Shown one piece after another: positions 44,806-53,216 of a stretch of 53,216 nt of DNA. Under the pieces are notes generated by a model. It was not told the origin of the DNA and searched no databases. It saw only the letters and a list, made by a program, of their open reading frames with translations. Both the position numbers and the translations under genes were made by a program. This DNA comes from Neptuniibacter sp. UBA6509 (GTDB lineage: Bacteria > Pseudomonadota > Gammaproteobacteria > Pseudomonadales > Balneatricaceae): the NCBI GenBank assembly GCA_002435145.1, contig DJLT01000006.1, positions 1 to 53,216 of the forward strand. Direction: 5' to 3'. How positions within the stretch are numbered: the stretch's first letter is position 1; every line of letters starts with the position of its first letter.

Positions 44806-46755
44806 TTAGTCAAGGGCCTTAGGGGAGCCATGTAAATAACCTTGGCTGCCGTCAATCTCTAAAGTGCCTAAGAGCTGTAGTTGGGTCTCTCTTTCAACAT
44901 GCTCTGCATAGGCTTTGATTCCTAGGCTGTGGGCAACTCCAATTAAGCTGCTAACAAAAAACTTATCTTCATCATTTTGGTCAATTTCCCGAATAAGGGA
45001 GCCATCAATCTTTATATAATCCGGTTGAACAGAGTAAAGGTAGGAAAACCCACTAGGATGAACACCGAAGTGGTCTACACCAAAACCAATACCAAGCTCT
45101 TGTAATGTTTTTCTGAATTCAGCGATTCGACTTATATTGTTGAGTACACTTGTCTCATCTAGTTCAAACATCACCTTGCCTGTTAAACGCTTGCCCTTTA
45201 GTTGCGAAGTAATCCAATGGAGGAAGGATTCGCTATTAATGGTTTCGTGACTGAGGTTTATTGTTAGAGGGCAGGTCGCCGCTTCCGCTTTCTCTAAGGC
45301 GAGCTCGATGACGGCTTTATCCATCTCAGACATTAGGCCAAGTTCTTTGACTAGATTAATAAATTCGCCTGCTGATGCCGCTTTCTTATCACGATCTAGA
45401 ATGCGGGCGAAGATTTCATCTTGAATAGGCATAGAACTTGGGCTCTTACTAAATACGCTCTGTACTTGTAAGAATATTTTGCGCTGATTTATTGCGTTAG
45501 CAACATGCTGTTTCCAGTCTGATTGTTCCGGTGCAATAGGGTTATTGTCGGTGCTGCAGTATTGTTTCCATACTGTTTTTTCATTTGCCGCATTATCACT
45601 AGCAATTCTGGCTTCGGATAAAAGCTGATTACTATTGCTTATATCGCTGCATTCACAACTACCCACGCTAATAATTGGCTGAGTTACTTCTGTGTTTGTA
45701 AACTGTTCAAGCAATTTTCTGCTTTCTGAGTCGATGTTTTCTAAGCAGATTTTTAGTTGATCAAGGTTTGTATTGTTGATGAGTAAAACAAAATCAGCCC
45801 CGGTTATTCTGCCTAGAACGCTTTGATCAGATCTGCTTGATACATCTTCAAGAAGCGTGGCTAAATGCTTCAGCAGGTTGTTGGTTTTATCCATACCGAT
45901 TTCTTGGTTAATGGCTTGTAGGTTAATTAAGTGGATATTTAGTAGCGTTCCACGGCCAAAATCTTTTCGGTAATCAAGTCGTTCCGCTAGTTGAGCTTCT
46001 GTAGCCCTTTGATTGGAGAGGCCGGTTAAGCTGTCTTGATAAGCATTTCTACGCAGTTCTTCAATATTGCGTGTCTGTTCTTCGAACATCCCTTTTACTT
46101 GGCGAACCATTTTATTCATGGCTTCAACTACACGCTTTAATTCACGCGTGCCTGGGAGTTTTTCCTGCTCGATGTAGTGTTTTTCAGAGAGTGCAATGGC
46201 CTGTTTTTCAACTCGGTTTAATGGGCTGAGTAGATATCTGATTAGAGAGCTGATAGCGAGCAAGCAAACAATAGAGAGAGAGACGAATAGGATGATACTA
46301 TCTTGTGCACCTTTCCAGAGTTTGTCATAGGCATATCCCGCACTACTTTGAACGTAGATTTTACCAACTTGTCGCCACTGGTAAGTCACTTCTCTGTTCA
46401 TTGAGGGTGGGGTAATGACAACCATATTTTGAAACCATGATGGGACATTATCATTGCTATTGGTGGGTGCCTTTTTTTCAAAAAGAATGCCCTGATCCGC
46501 GTTGGTTACGATTATTCGGTGGTAAAAGCCGCTATCAAAAATAGCGTTAACCGCGGTTTCTACAGTGGCGCTATCGTTCTCGGCCATGTAAGGGCCTAGA
46601 TATAGACCTAGATGAGTGGCTGAGTCTTGGGCATGCGATTCCAGTTGGTCTTGAAGCATCGAGCGCGAACTTTCAGACATAATGTAAAGTGTGCCAGAAA
46701 CTAGGCCTATTAAGACTGCAAAAATTGCTGCTATGAGTTGGTTAACCAGTGACAT
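44806..46755 (-). CDS. lapD: LapD-type c-di-GMP receptor with degenerate GGDEF and EAL domains
   Basis: A 649-residue inner-membrane protein: helix 1 (about 5-25), a periplasmic LapD/MoxY domain (26-150), helix 2 (about 153-175), a HAMP linker, a GGDEF-like domain in which the signature reads TGADF, and an EAL-like domain in which EAL is replaced (QDEIFARI) and DDFG reads DHFG. Both enzyme sites are therefore probably inactive, as in LapD, which binds c-di-GMP and holds the protease LapG in the periplasm. The neighbour 22 bp upstream is LapG, supporting the call. Confidence 0.94.
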   Translation of the reverse strand: MSLVNQLIAAIFAVLIGLVSGTLYIMSESSRSMLQDQLESHAQDSATHLGLYLGPYMAENDSATVETAVNAIFDSGFYHRIIVTNADQGILFEKKAPTNSNDNVPSWFQNMVVITPPSMNREVTYQWRQVGKIYVQSSAGYAYDKLWKGAQDSIILFVSLSIVCLLAISSLIRYLLSPLNRVEKQAIALSEKHYIEQEKLPGTRELKRVVEAMNKMVRQVKGMFEEQTRNIEELRRNAYQDSLTGLSNQRATEAQLAERLDYRKDFGRGTLLNIHLINLQAINQEIGMDKTNNLLKHLATLLEDVSSRSDQSVLGRITGADFVLLINNTNLDQLKICLENIDSESRKLLEQFTNTEVTQPIISVGSCECSDISNSNQLLSEARIASDNAANEKTVWKQYCSTDNNPIAPEQSDWKQHVANAINQRKIFLQVQSVFSKSPSSMPIQDEIFARILDRDKKAASAGEFINLVKELGLMSEMDKAVIELALEKAEAATCPLTINLSHETINSESFLHWITSQLKGKRLTGKVMFELDETSVLNNISRIAEFRKTLQELGIGFGVDHFGVHPSGFSYLYSVQPDYIKIDGSLIREIDQNDEDKFFVSSLIGVAHSLGIKAYAEHVERETQLQLLGTLEIDGSQGYLHGSPKALD

Positions 46756-46777
46756 ACTCTAAATCCTCGTCATAAAC

Positions 46778-47482
46778 CTAGCGCAGGTTAATGTCCTTAT
46801 TTTCAATTCTTGATTGCAATTTGACCCAAGGCTTTAACCGGTCAGATGTGCCAACTAGGGTTGTTCTTCGGCCCATTTTTGATAGCCATAGTTTATCACC
46901 ATTAAAGCTATATACATGCAATAGATCAGGCCGTTTTGATGCAGGTAATATGGTGCCATTTATATTATCAAGTATCAGTGGGGTAGTTTTGGGAGACGGA
47001 TAATAGGTCAGTACCATATGTGCTTGGTTGTATTCTAATGCTTTTACATAAGCAAGGCTCATTTTATCATCTGCAACGCCCAGCTCGCGCAACGTATAGT
47101 ATTTAGCGATACTGAAGTCTTCACAATCGCCGCCATTGGTAATTAAAAATTCTACAGGTGTTGCCCAGTAGTCTTTTTTCTTCCAGTGTTTAATATCATC
47201 GATAAAGCGAACTTGGTTGAAAAAATCATTGACGCGTTCAAGCTTATCTTCTTCGCTATCATTTGAAAGTTCATCAAGTAAATTTTGCCATCTTTCTATG
47301 CGCCGCTTGGCATGAGGACCATACTTTTTTCCAAGCTTTTCTATATCGGCTTTACTGAGGCGTATATTTTCCGCATCAACTTGAATAAATACGAGGCTGG
47401 CGATAGCAAACAGAAACGCCAGAAAAGATGCGGGGCATCTACTGTTTAGACTGCGTTTTTCTATTTTATGAGCGGAATTCAA
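46778..47482 (-). CDS. lapG: LapG periplasmic cysteine protease
   Basis: A 234-residue exported transglutaminase-like protease. A signal segment (about 17-37) is followed by the catalytic triad Cys120 (NGGDCEDFSIAKYY), His155 (YNQAHMVLTYY) and Asp172 (LILDNING). LapG cuts the N-terminus of large surface adhesins to release biofilm cells when c-di-GMP is low. No LapA-like adhesin or type I secretion genes lie in this window, so its substrate must be elsewhere. Confidence 0.95.
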   Translation of the reverse strand: MNSAHKIEKRSLNSRCPASFLAFLFAIASLVFIQVDAENIRLSKADIEKLGKKYGPHAKRRIERWQNLLDELSNDSEEDKLERVNDFFNQVRFIDDIKHWKKKDYWATPVEFLITNGGDCEDFSIAKYYTLRELGVADDKMSLAYVKALEYNQAHMVLTYYPSPKTTPLILDNINGTILPASKRPDLLHVYSFNGDKLWLSKMGRRTTLVGTSDRLKPWVKLQSRIENKDINLR

Positions 47483-47513
47483 GAGTTAGCCTGTCGCCTA
47501 TTTAATTTTAATT

Positions 47514-48605
47514 CTACCCTGAGGGCATCATGCCACATTGCTTAAGTAATTTCTGCCAAGCTTGCGTGTGCTTGTTTCGTGCTTTTATATAACGTCCCCA
47601 CACGCTTGTTTCATTCGTTTTGGACAATACCATACGTTGATAAGTTTCTAGTTCTATCGGCAGGGTTAATTCATATTCTTTAAAAGAATTAATTAAATGA
47701 TTGCTGGCTTGTAGCCATTCATCTCCACTTTTGTGCACGCTTGCAAGGTAGGGCTGTACTTCTCCGATGTAGAATTTATAAAAAATATTTTTCATTATTT
47801 TAGCTTTATTTGAAACGTTGTTGTTAGTACAAAGTTTCTGTTTTTGCATGCCTTGTTCTAGCGTATCTGATGCTTGATCAAGATGTATAGTCATTAATTG
47901 AATAGAACTTAGAACTTTTGAGCCGGATTGATTAATGAATAGAACTTCATTAAACGACTCTATTTGTGATAATTCAGGTGGTAGGGGCCAATCCTTTTTG
48001 ACTAATGGGGTCCGGACAATAGCGGTTAGTTTTTGAATGGCAGCGATACTTGCCATTACTTCCGCGTCATTTTGAAGGGAAAGGGGGTCTTTATTTCTTG
48101 AGAAGTTCACCTCAATCTCTTTGGAGGTGAAAATACCGTTCCAAAGCTCGGCAGGTAAATTTCTTTGTTTGATCTGAAGGATTTCGTTAACTAGCTGTTG
48201 GTGTTTGCGGTTTTCTTCAGTGGCAGTGGAAAGCTTCTCGCTACAGGTTTTTAGAGTATGTATAAAACGGAGTTCATAGCTCATTTTTTGTGAGGGCAGG
48301 TATACCTTTCCTAAAGAACTATTTCGTTCAGCAATAAGAGGTAATAATCTACACTCTTTAAGTTTTAGCAGATCGAATAGGCCTTCCCTTATTTCAACTG
48401 TAGGCATTTTTAGTTGTCGCCTTAAAGGGAAAAGTGGTCGTATGGGGATCTGATAATTATCCCGCTGCTCTATCTCTAGTACATTACTTATTCGGTATTG
48501 ATAGTTTTCCAGTATATCTTCAGGTGTCGATCTCTCGCATCCTTGTAATAGAAGGCTGATGAGTAATAAACAGAAAAATTTAGCGTTAGCATGATTAAAT
48601 GACAT
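47514..48605 (-). CDS. DUF3080 lipoprotein
   Basis: A 363-residue protein with a lipobox LLLQGC (Cys23), so lipid-anchored, and a mainly helical mature domain (ILENYQYRISNVLEI..., later IRPLFPLRRQLKMPTVEIREGLFDLLKL). It resembles the DUF3080 family, of unknown function. The start overlaps the MATE gene stop by 11 bases, and lapG follows 31 bp later, so it lies within an apparent MATE-DUF3080-lapG-lapD transcript. Confidence 0.85.
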   Translation of the reverse strand: MSFNHANAKFFCLLLISLLLQGCERSTPEDILENYQYRISNVLEIEQRDNYQIPIRPLFPLRRQLKMPTVEIREGLFDLLKLKECRLLPLIAERNSSLGKVYLPSQKMSYELRFIHTLKTCSEKLSTATEENRKHQQLVNEILQIKQRNLPAELWNGIFTSKEIEVNFSRNKDPLSLQNDAEVMASIAAIQKLTAIVRTPLVKKDWPLPPELSQIESFNEVLFINQSGSKVLSSIQLMTIHLDQASDTLEQGMQKQKLCTNNNVSNKAKIMKNIFYKFYIGEVQPYLASVHKSGDEWLQASNHLINSFKEYELTLPIELETYQRMVLSKTNETSVWGRYIKARNKHTQAWQKLLKQCGMMPSG

Positions 48606-49944
48606 TTAGTTGTTGCTTACTTTTCCAATGCAGGCGAGACAGTAACAGTATAGCGCTAATGGTGAGTCCTATTAACAGGCCAATCCAAAAGCCAGTAGGT
48701 CCCATCGGTGTGAGTATTATGTCGGTCTTTCCCAGTATGAAACCCGTAGGAAGGCCTATTATCCAATAGGCTATGAATACGATAAGGAGAGGGACTTGGG
48801 TGTCTTTGTAGCCACGTAGTGCACCTGCGCAGGTTATTTGAATTGCATCTGAAAACTGAAATAGGGCGGCAATGACTAACAGTGTTGTCGCAATGCTGAT
48901 GATCTGTAAATCTGTTGTGTACAATCCCGCGATTTCATCAGAGAGTAATGCCATAAGTCCAGAGCTAAAGAACGCAATAATAATGGTAACAACTAATCCT
49001 GCTTTTGCACTATGTCGAGCCCCAGCATAGTTTTTACTGCCGAGCAGTTGACCAATTCTAATTGTGACAGCCAGTGAAATGCTTAAGGGAATCATAAAGA
49101 CAAGACCTGTGAAACTCAGCGTTATCTGGTGAGATGCAATAATGGTTTCGCCTAAATCAGCAAGCAGCAGGGCAATGACAGAAAACATACTGACCTCAAT
49201 TAACAGGGCAACGCCTATAGGCAAACCAAGGGCTAAATAGTCTTTGATCGCTTTAAATTGAGGGGGTTTCCATTGCTTAAAAGGTGCGAGGGGTTTAAAC
49301 GTTGGTGATTTTAAAATATAGAGGATAGATGCAATCAGCATGATCCACATTACAATGCTAGTGGCCCATCCACAGCCTACTCCTCCGAGAGCGGGTAAAC
49401 CTAGTTTTCCATAGATCAGTATATAGTTAAGGGGGATATTACAGGCTATGCCTAAGAGCGCTATTTTCATCCCAGGCAAGGTTTTCCCAAAGCCCTCTAT
49501 ATAGCTTCTAATTAGCTGGTATATAAGGATGGCGGGTATGCCCCATGATATTGCTGATAGGTAGTCTAATGTCAGCGTGGCGAGCTTCGTTTCTACATTC
49601 ATGAGCACTAATATGGGTTCGCAGTGATGAATGGCGAGCATGGAAAGTATACATAGGCAGATAACTATAACGCCGCCTTGATGAAGAGTTTCACAACTTT
49701 TATAGGATTTACCTTCCCCTACTTGATGAGCAACGATAGGGGTGGTTGCCATTAAGATACCTTGGCATGCTAAAAAAAGTGGGAGCCAGATGCTTGAGCC
49801 TAGAGATACAGCTGCAAGATCAGTTGAATTGAAGCGGCCAGCCATGAGTGTGTCTACAAAGCCCATTGACGTTTGAGCAATTTGAGCGATCGCAATAGGA
49901 AAACCTAAAGCGAGGATTAGCTTTATTTCGGCTAGGTATTTCAG
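48595..49944 (-). CDS. norM: MATE-family multidrug efflux protein, NorM-like
   Basis: A twelve-helix sodium- or proton-driven drug exporter of about 449 residues. The first ATG (49866) gives only MGFVDTLMAGRF, but 26 codons upstream in the same frame encode LKYLAEIKLILALGFPIAIA and QIAQTS, which is the conserved first helix of NorM. This frame is open back to a TGA near 49960 and contains no ATG, GTG or TTG. CTG 49944 has GGAG eight bases upstream, so it is proposed as the start. Two homologous six-helix halves follow (second half from about residue 240). Confidence 0.88.
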   Translation of the reverse strand: MKYLAEIKLILALGFPIAIAQIAQTSMGFVDTLMAGRFNSTDLAAVSLGSSIWLPLFLACQGILMATTPIVAHQVGEGKSYKSCETLHQGGVIVICLCILSMLAIHHCEPILVLMNVETKLATLTLDYLSAISWGIPAILIYQLIRSYIEGFGKTLPGMKIALLGIACNIPLNYILIYGKLGLPALGGVGCGWATSIVMWIMLIASILYILKSPTFKPLAPFKQWKPPQFKAIKDYLALGLPIGVALLIEVSMFSVIALLLADLGETIIASHQITLSFTGLVFMIPLSISLAVTIRIGQLLGSKNYAGARHSAKAGLVVTIIIAFFSSGLMALLSDEIAGLYTTDLQIISIATTLLVIAALFQFSDAIQITCAGALRGYKDTQVPLLIVFIAYWIIGLPTGFILGKTDIILTPMGPTGFWIGLLIGLTISAILLLSRLHWKSKQQLNVI

Positions 49945-50002
49945 GAGGGGAGCTCCAATTCAATGATAACTGTTTGTGAGTGTCGTTAAGTTTAGCTTTT
50001 GT

Positions 50003-50257
50003 TTATAACGGTAAGGTTGATTCTTCAAGTAGTGTTAGGATCTGTAGAGCCTCGTCTCTTGACTGACCACAAAATTCAATTTCTGCTGCAAAATTTTTAC
50101 ATGCCTTTGGTCTGTTTGGTTGATTGAAGATAGTACATCGATAATCATCAGCTAAATATTGGCATCGTGAGTTGGCTGCTTTATCTAAACTGCTAATGCT
50201 AGGTGCGATACAGCATGCACCACAATGCGCTCTACAGTCCATAATGAGATTACTCAA
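50003..50257 (-). CDS. YkgJ-family cysteine-cluster protein
   Basis: An 84-residue protein with eight cysteines: Cys8, Cys12, Cys15, Cys16 (DCRAHCGACC), Cys32, Cys41, Cys53, Cys63. The pattern HCGACC plus CxYL and RPKACKNF matches the YkgJ/UPF0153 zinc- or iron-chelating family. Function unknown. A second ATG (MDCRAHC) is possible as a start. Confidence 0.87.
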   Translation of the reverse strand: MSNLIMDCRAHCGACCIAPSISSLDKAANSRCQYLADDYRCTIFNQPNRPKACKNFAAEIEFCGQSRDEALQILTLLEESTLPL

Positions 50258-50289
50258 ATGCTGATGTAGAGTTATTGTACTTGGTAATG

Positions 50290-50323
50290 AAAAAAAAGGC
50301 TGATCATTTGATCAGCCTTTTTT
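50290..50323. terminator. Terminator downstream of mqo
   Basis: GGCTGATC-ATTT-GATCAGCC with eight A before and six T after; usable in both directions, positioned for the end of the mqo transcript on the minus strand. Confidence 0.9.
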
Positions 50324-50369
50324 ATGATGTTGTTAATACGTATGTGATTACATACGTCAGAGCTTGTGC

Positions 50370-51857
50370 TTATTGCGGGTCTAGTTGCAGAGTCGACAAC
50401 GTTTGTTGGCGAATAGAGCGCAGTAGCTCAACATCCTGAGTAAGGTCTTGTCCGTAGGATGGAATCATGGTTTTGATTTTATCCTGCCAAGCCTCGGTTG
50501 CTAGTTCATCGGCAAAGCAGCGTTCCACAATGGATAGCATTGCGCTTACTGCGGTTGAAGCACCAGGCGATGCACCGAGTAATGCTGCTAAACTACCGTC
50601 TGCAGAAGTGATAACTTCTGTACCAAATTCAAGCTTACCTTTACCGTTAGCATCTTTCTTGATGATCTGAACGCGTTGGCCTGCATGGGAAATCTCCCAG
50701 TCATGCTCTTTTGCTTCAGGGATGAAGTTGCTGAGAGACATGACGCGCGAGCCATGTGTTTGCATAACTTCACTGATGAGATAGCGAGTTAAATCCATGC
50801 TAGTCGCACCAACATATAGCATCGGTTTAAGGTTGTTCAGTTTTAGACTACCGAACATATCTAGCATCGAGCCTTTTTTCAAAAACTTTGTAGTGAAACC
50901 AGCAAAGGGTCCAAAAAGTAGTGCTTTCTTACCATCAATTACACGGGTGTCTAGGTGTGGAACTGACATCGGTGGAGCACCAATAGGTGCCGCGCCGTAA
51001 ACTTTAGCTTCGTGCTGTTCTACAATTTCTTGGTTATTACAAACCAGCCATTGACCGCTTACAGGGAAGCCACCGTAGCCATCACCTTCTGCAATTCCTG
51101 ATTTCTGTAGTAGTGGAAGAGCTCCACCACCAGCACCTAAGAAAACAAAGCGGCTGTTGATAACTTCAGTTTGTTTGCTTTCTTTGTTTTTAAGTGTGAC
51201 CGACCAGCTTTTATCTTTGTTCTGATAAAAGTCGACTACGTCATGGTTAAGTAGAAGATCGAAATCATTTTGATCTTGTAGGTTCTTAACCATACTACGC
51301 GCTAGAGAACCAAAATTTACGTCAGAACCGTAGCGAACACGTGTAGCCGCAATTTTTTCACCGTCTTTGCGGTTTTCCATCACCAGCGGCATCCATTGGC
51401 GAAGCACGTCAGGGTCTTCGCTGTATTCCATAATATCAAACTGATGATGTGAACTGAGTGCTTCATAGCGCTTACGCAGGAACTCTACATTTTTATCACC
51501 CCAGACAAAGCTCTGATGAGGCACTGGGTTTATAAAATTAGAAGGTTCTGGTAGAGCATTTTGTTGTACTAGGTAGGACCAAAACTGCAAGCTTACTTCG
51601 AAAGAAGCGTTGATTGCATAGGCTTTATCGCAGTTTATGCTGCCATCAGCCATTTCTGGCGTATAGTTTAATTCACAATAAGCGGCATGTCCTGTTCCCG
51701 CGTTGTTCATGCAATCGGTGCTTTCCATTGCAACCTGGTCTAGTCGCTCAGCCATGCATATCTTTAGGGATGGATCCAGCTGCTTGAGTAAGACACCAAG
51801 CGTCGAACTCATAGCTCCCGCGCCGACTAGCAATACGTCTACTGATTTTGTGGTCAT
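50370..51857 (-). CDS. mqo: Malate:quinone oxidoreductase
   Basis: A 495-residue FAD-dependent peripheral membrane enzyme that oxidises malate to oxaloacetate and passes electrons to quinone. The dinucleotide fold starts with VLLVGAGAMSSTLGVLL; NNAGTGHAAYCELNYTP, RFVFLGAGGGALPLLQKSG, GQWLVCNN and LLGASPGASTAVSAMLS are all family-typical, and the length matches bacterial Mqo. It provides a route into the respiratory chain alongside the cbb3 oxidase. Confidence 0.97.
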   Translation of the reverse strand: MTTKSVDVLLVGAGAMSSTLGVLLKQLDPSLKICMAERLDQVAMESTDCMNNAGTGHAAYCELNYTPEMADGSINCDKAYAINASFEVSLQFWSYLVQQNALPEPSNFINPVPHQSFVWGDKNVEFLRKRYEALSSHHQFDIMEYSEDPDVLRQWMPLVMENRKDGEKIAATRVRYGSDVNFGSLARSMVKNLQDQNDFDLLLNHDVVDFYQNKDKSWSVTLKNKESKQTEVINSRFVFLGAGGGALPLLQKSGIAEGDGYGGFPVSGQWLVCNNQEIVEQHEAKVYGAAPIGAPPMSVPHLDTRVIDGKKALLFGPFAGFTTKFLKKGSMLDMFGSLKLNNLKPMLYVGATSMDLTRYLISEVMQTHGSRVMSLSNFIPEAKEHDWEISHAGQRVQIIKKDANGKGKLEFGTEVITSADGSLAALLGASPGASTAVSAMLSIVERCFADELATEAWQDKIKTMIPSYGQDLTQDVELLRSIRQQTLSTLQLDPQ

Positions 51858-52307
51858 AGGAACTTTGCCATTTTAATAATAATAATGGTTTGTGAAGTAG
51901 CAAAGGTAATGGGGCTTGTGGCCTCAACGGAACTAACTGTTTTATTAGATCAACAATTTTTTGCCGTTATTACCTCAGACTTCAGTAGCCTGCATAATCA
52001 GGAAATATAAAAAACAAAATTCCTGTTGCAGTGCAGTTGGCGCGAATTATACGGATTTTGCGCTTAAAGTCTTGGGGGATTGGGCTAAAGATGTTAGCAA
52101 TTTGGATAATGCTAATCCTAAAGTATTAGGTCTTTTGGTGTGTATTGTGTTTGTCTAGGGGTCTTATATCAAATCTTGTATATTTACATTTTTTTAATTT
52201 ATAGATAAGCCCCTTTATACCTGACTTTTATAGGGTTTATGGATGTTTACATATTTTGTGGTCTAGACTAGGCTGCACAGCCTAATTTTTGTTACTGGAG
52301 TCTTTAA
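51858..52307. other. 450-bp divergent intergenic region without recognised elements
   Basis: Lies between mqo and the SMI1/KNR4 gene and should hold both promoters, but no clear -35/-10 pair or FNR box was found. A 65-codon open frame (51961-52158) lacks a ribosome site and family resemblance. Confidence 0.45.
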
Positions 52308-52718
52308 ATGGAAGATATTATTGAATTGTTGCAGGAGCGTAATATAGAAGTACCTGTTCCATTAGAGCTTCCAGATGAAGATGACTTAGTAGAAATTGAA
52401 GAGGCTATTCTTATCTCGTTGCCGAATGAATATAAGCTATTTCTGCTTGAAGTAAGTGATATTGTCTGCGGATCAATTGAGCCTGCGACGTGTGCTGATT
52501 CTCAATCCCATACTTTCCTTCCTGATATGGCTGCACGTGCATGGGATGTTGGGATGCCGCGTGAATATATTCCAATATGTGAGCATGCTAACGGTTTTTA
52601 CTGTATATCCGAAGTAGGGCAAATTTTATTGTGGCAGTATGGTTGTGATATCGAAGAGTCTGAAGAAGAGTGGCCGTCAATTTGGAATTGGGCTAAAGAT
52701 GTTTGGTTGGAGAGCTAG
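52308..52718 (+). CDS. SMI1/KNR4-family protein
   Basis: A 136-residue acidic protein. EIEEAILISLPNEYKLFLLEVSDIVCGSIEPAT and the later YIPICEHANGFYCISEVGQILLWQYG are standard SMI1/KNR4 features; such proteins are frequent immunity proteins of polymorphic toxins but also occur alone. No toxin gene is next to it here. It ends two bases before the next gene, which is co-directional, so the two form an operon. Confidence 0.87.
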   Translation: MEDIIELLQERNIEVPVPLELPDEDDLVEIEEAILISLPNEYKLFLLEVSDIVCGSIEPATCADSQSHTFLPDMAARAWDVGMPREYIPICEHANGFYCISEVGQILLWQYGCDIEESEEEWPSIWNWAKDVWLES

Positions 52719-52720
52719 CC

Positions 52721-53134
52721 ATGAATAGCAAAATTTTTAAACAGGTTGAAAGCTTCGCTAAAAATATGATGGATGCGGCTGGTAGAGATGACGAAAAATC
52801 TTTTTATGATTTCTATAATCAGCTCAAATGCCTCTGTGATGAGAATAATGGTAAAAAGAATGATCATCCTGTTTTATGGGAGACTTTGGCTGATTTTACT
52901 GATGACTGTGAAGAGTCCATTCTTTTTTATAAGCAGGCCTATCAAATTGCGGATAAGCTAAAAGAGAATGAATATAAAGCATCGATTCAATTTTCCTTAG
53001 CACAGCGATATATGGAGTTAAGTCAATCTCTTGAGGCTAAAGGCAGTTTGCTGAAAGCAGAGAAATTTGCTTCGTATACTGAAGATGAAGAGTTGAAAAG
53101 AGAGATTGCTGAGATGCTCAAAAAATTAGATTAG
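52721..53134 (+). CDS. TPR-like helical protein of unknown function
   Basis: A 138-residue all-helical protein, MNSKIFKQVESFAKNMMDAA..., with helix pairs resembling tetratricopeptide repeats (ESILFYKQAYQIADKLKENEYKASIQFSLAQRYMEL, split by a short turn). ATG 52721 is preferred since GGAG lies ten bases upstream. It is paired with the SMI1/KNR4 gene; a role as a partner or second immunity protein is only a suggestion. Confidence 0.75.
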   Translation: MNSKIFKQVESFAKNMMDAAGRDDEKSFYDFYNQLKCLCDENNGKKNDHPVLWETLADFTDDCEESILFYKQAYQIADKLKENEYKASIQFSLAQRYMELSQSLEAKGSLLKAEKFASYTEDEELKREIAEMLKKLD

Positions 53135-53201
53135 TTGAAGCTATTTTTTTAAAAAAAAAGGAGCCTGTTGGCCACTGCTGTCCCATAGTTAAGGGTGGTA
53201 A

Positions 53202-53216
53202 ATGAAAAAGCCTGAG
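53202..53216 (+). CDS. Possible gene start cut by the window edge
   Basis: ATGAAAAAGCCTGAG preceded by AAGGGTGG with a five-base spacer. Only five codons (MKKPE) are visible, so the product cannot be identified. Confidence 0.35.

Noticed and set aside
44806-46755. Annotation as an active diguanylate cyclase/phosphodiesterase
   Set aside because: The GGDEF signature reads TGADF and the EAL signature is replaced; with LapG adjacent, a LapD-type receptor is the better call.
51961-52158. 65-codon open frame between mqo and the SMI1/KNR4 gene
   Set aside because: No ribosome site, no recognisable family, and composition like intergenic sequence.

Overview
The window reads as ordinary chromosome of an aerobic to microaerobic, probably marine gammaproteobacterium. 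The gene set fits an Oceanospirillaceae-like genome: a cbb3 oxidase cluster followed by hemN and an FNR/Anr regulator, RdgC, RlmM, ProQ, LapD/LapG, malate:quinone oxidoreductase and several c-di-GMP proteins. The genus is an inference. Gene density is high. I saw no tRNA, rRNA, CRISPR array or complete mobile element; only the extreme right edge might be the start of something mobile.

Layout. 1-5.1 kb: LysR regulator, LysE/RhtB exporter, RhlE-type DEAD-box helicase, secreted lipase-like hydrolase, AraC-GyrI regulator. 5.1-7.5 kb: exonuclease III and glutathione reductase, divergent. 7.8-12 kb: a di-haem cytochrome c peroxidase coupled by an ATGA overlap to a membrane PAS/GGDEF/EAL protein that is interrupted by one in-frame TAG. 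12-18 kb: chromate transporter, glycosyltransferase, DinB and DUF1835 proteins, diguanylate cyclase. 18.5-24.8 kb: SulP transporter, YigZ, CDF metal transporter, BASS transporter, QueE, DUF3087. 25-29.3 kb: periplasmic rhodanese, a frameshifted SLAC1/TDT channel, RdgC, an exported thioredoxin-fold protein and an exported hydrolase.

29.5-41.4 kb is the core of the window. Everything lies on the minus strand, in transcription order ccoN-O-Q-P, ccoG, ccoH-I-S, a TauE/DsbD-like membrane protein, hemN, anr/fnr, apt. This is a microaerobic module: the high-affinity oxidase, its copper and assembly factors, anaerobic haem synthesis and the oxygen sensor. I found an FNR/Anr-type box with a matching -10 upstream of ccoN. 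A second box lies inside the loop and upper stem of the ccoP terminator, exactly 41.5 bp before the expected start of a ccoG transcript. A long perfect inverted repeat begins at that predicted start, and an intrinsic terminator separates ccoG from ccoH.

41.7-53.2 kb: small hydrolase, RlmM, an ABM-fold protein, TusA, ProQ; a minus-strand operon MATE pump, DUF3080 lipoprotein, LapG, LapD (adhesin-release switch, with no adhesin in view); a YkgJ cysteine-cluster protein, Mqo, and an SMI1/KNR4 protein paired with a TPR-like protein.

I did not find an obviously new multi-gene defence or biosynthetic system. The most unusual items are the terminator/operator overlap in the cco cluster, three lesions or unusual signals in otherwise conserved genes (amber stop, T8 frameshift, CTG-like start), and a shared 12-bp motif upstream of the rhodanese and SLAC1 genes.
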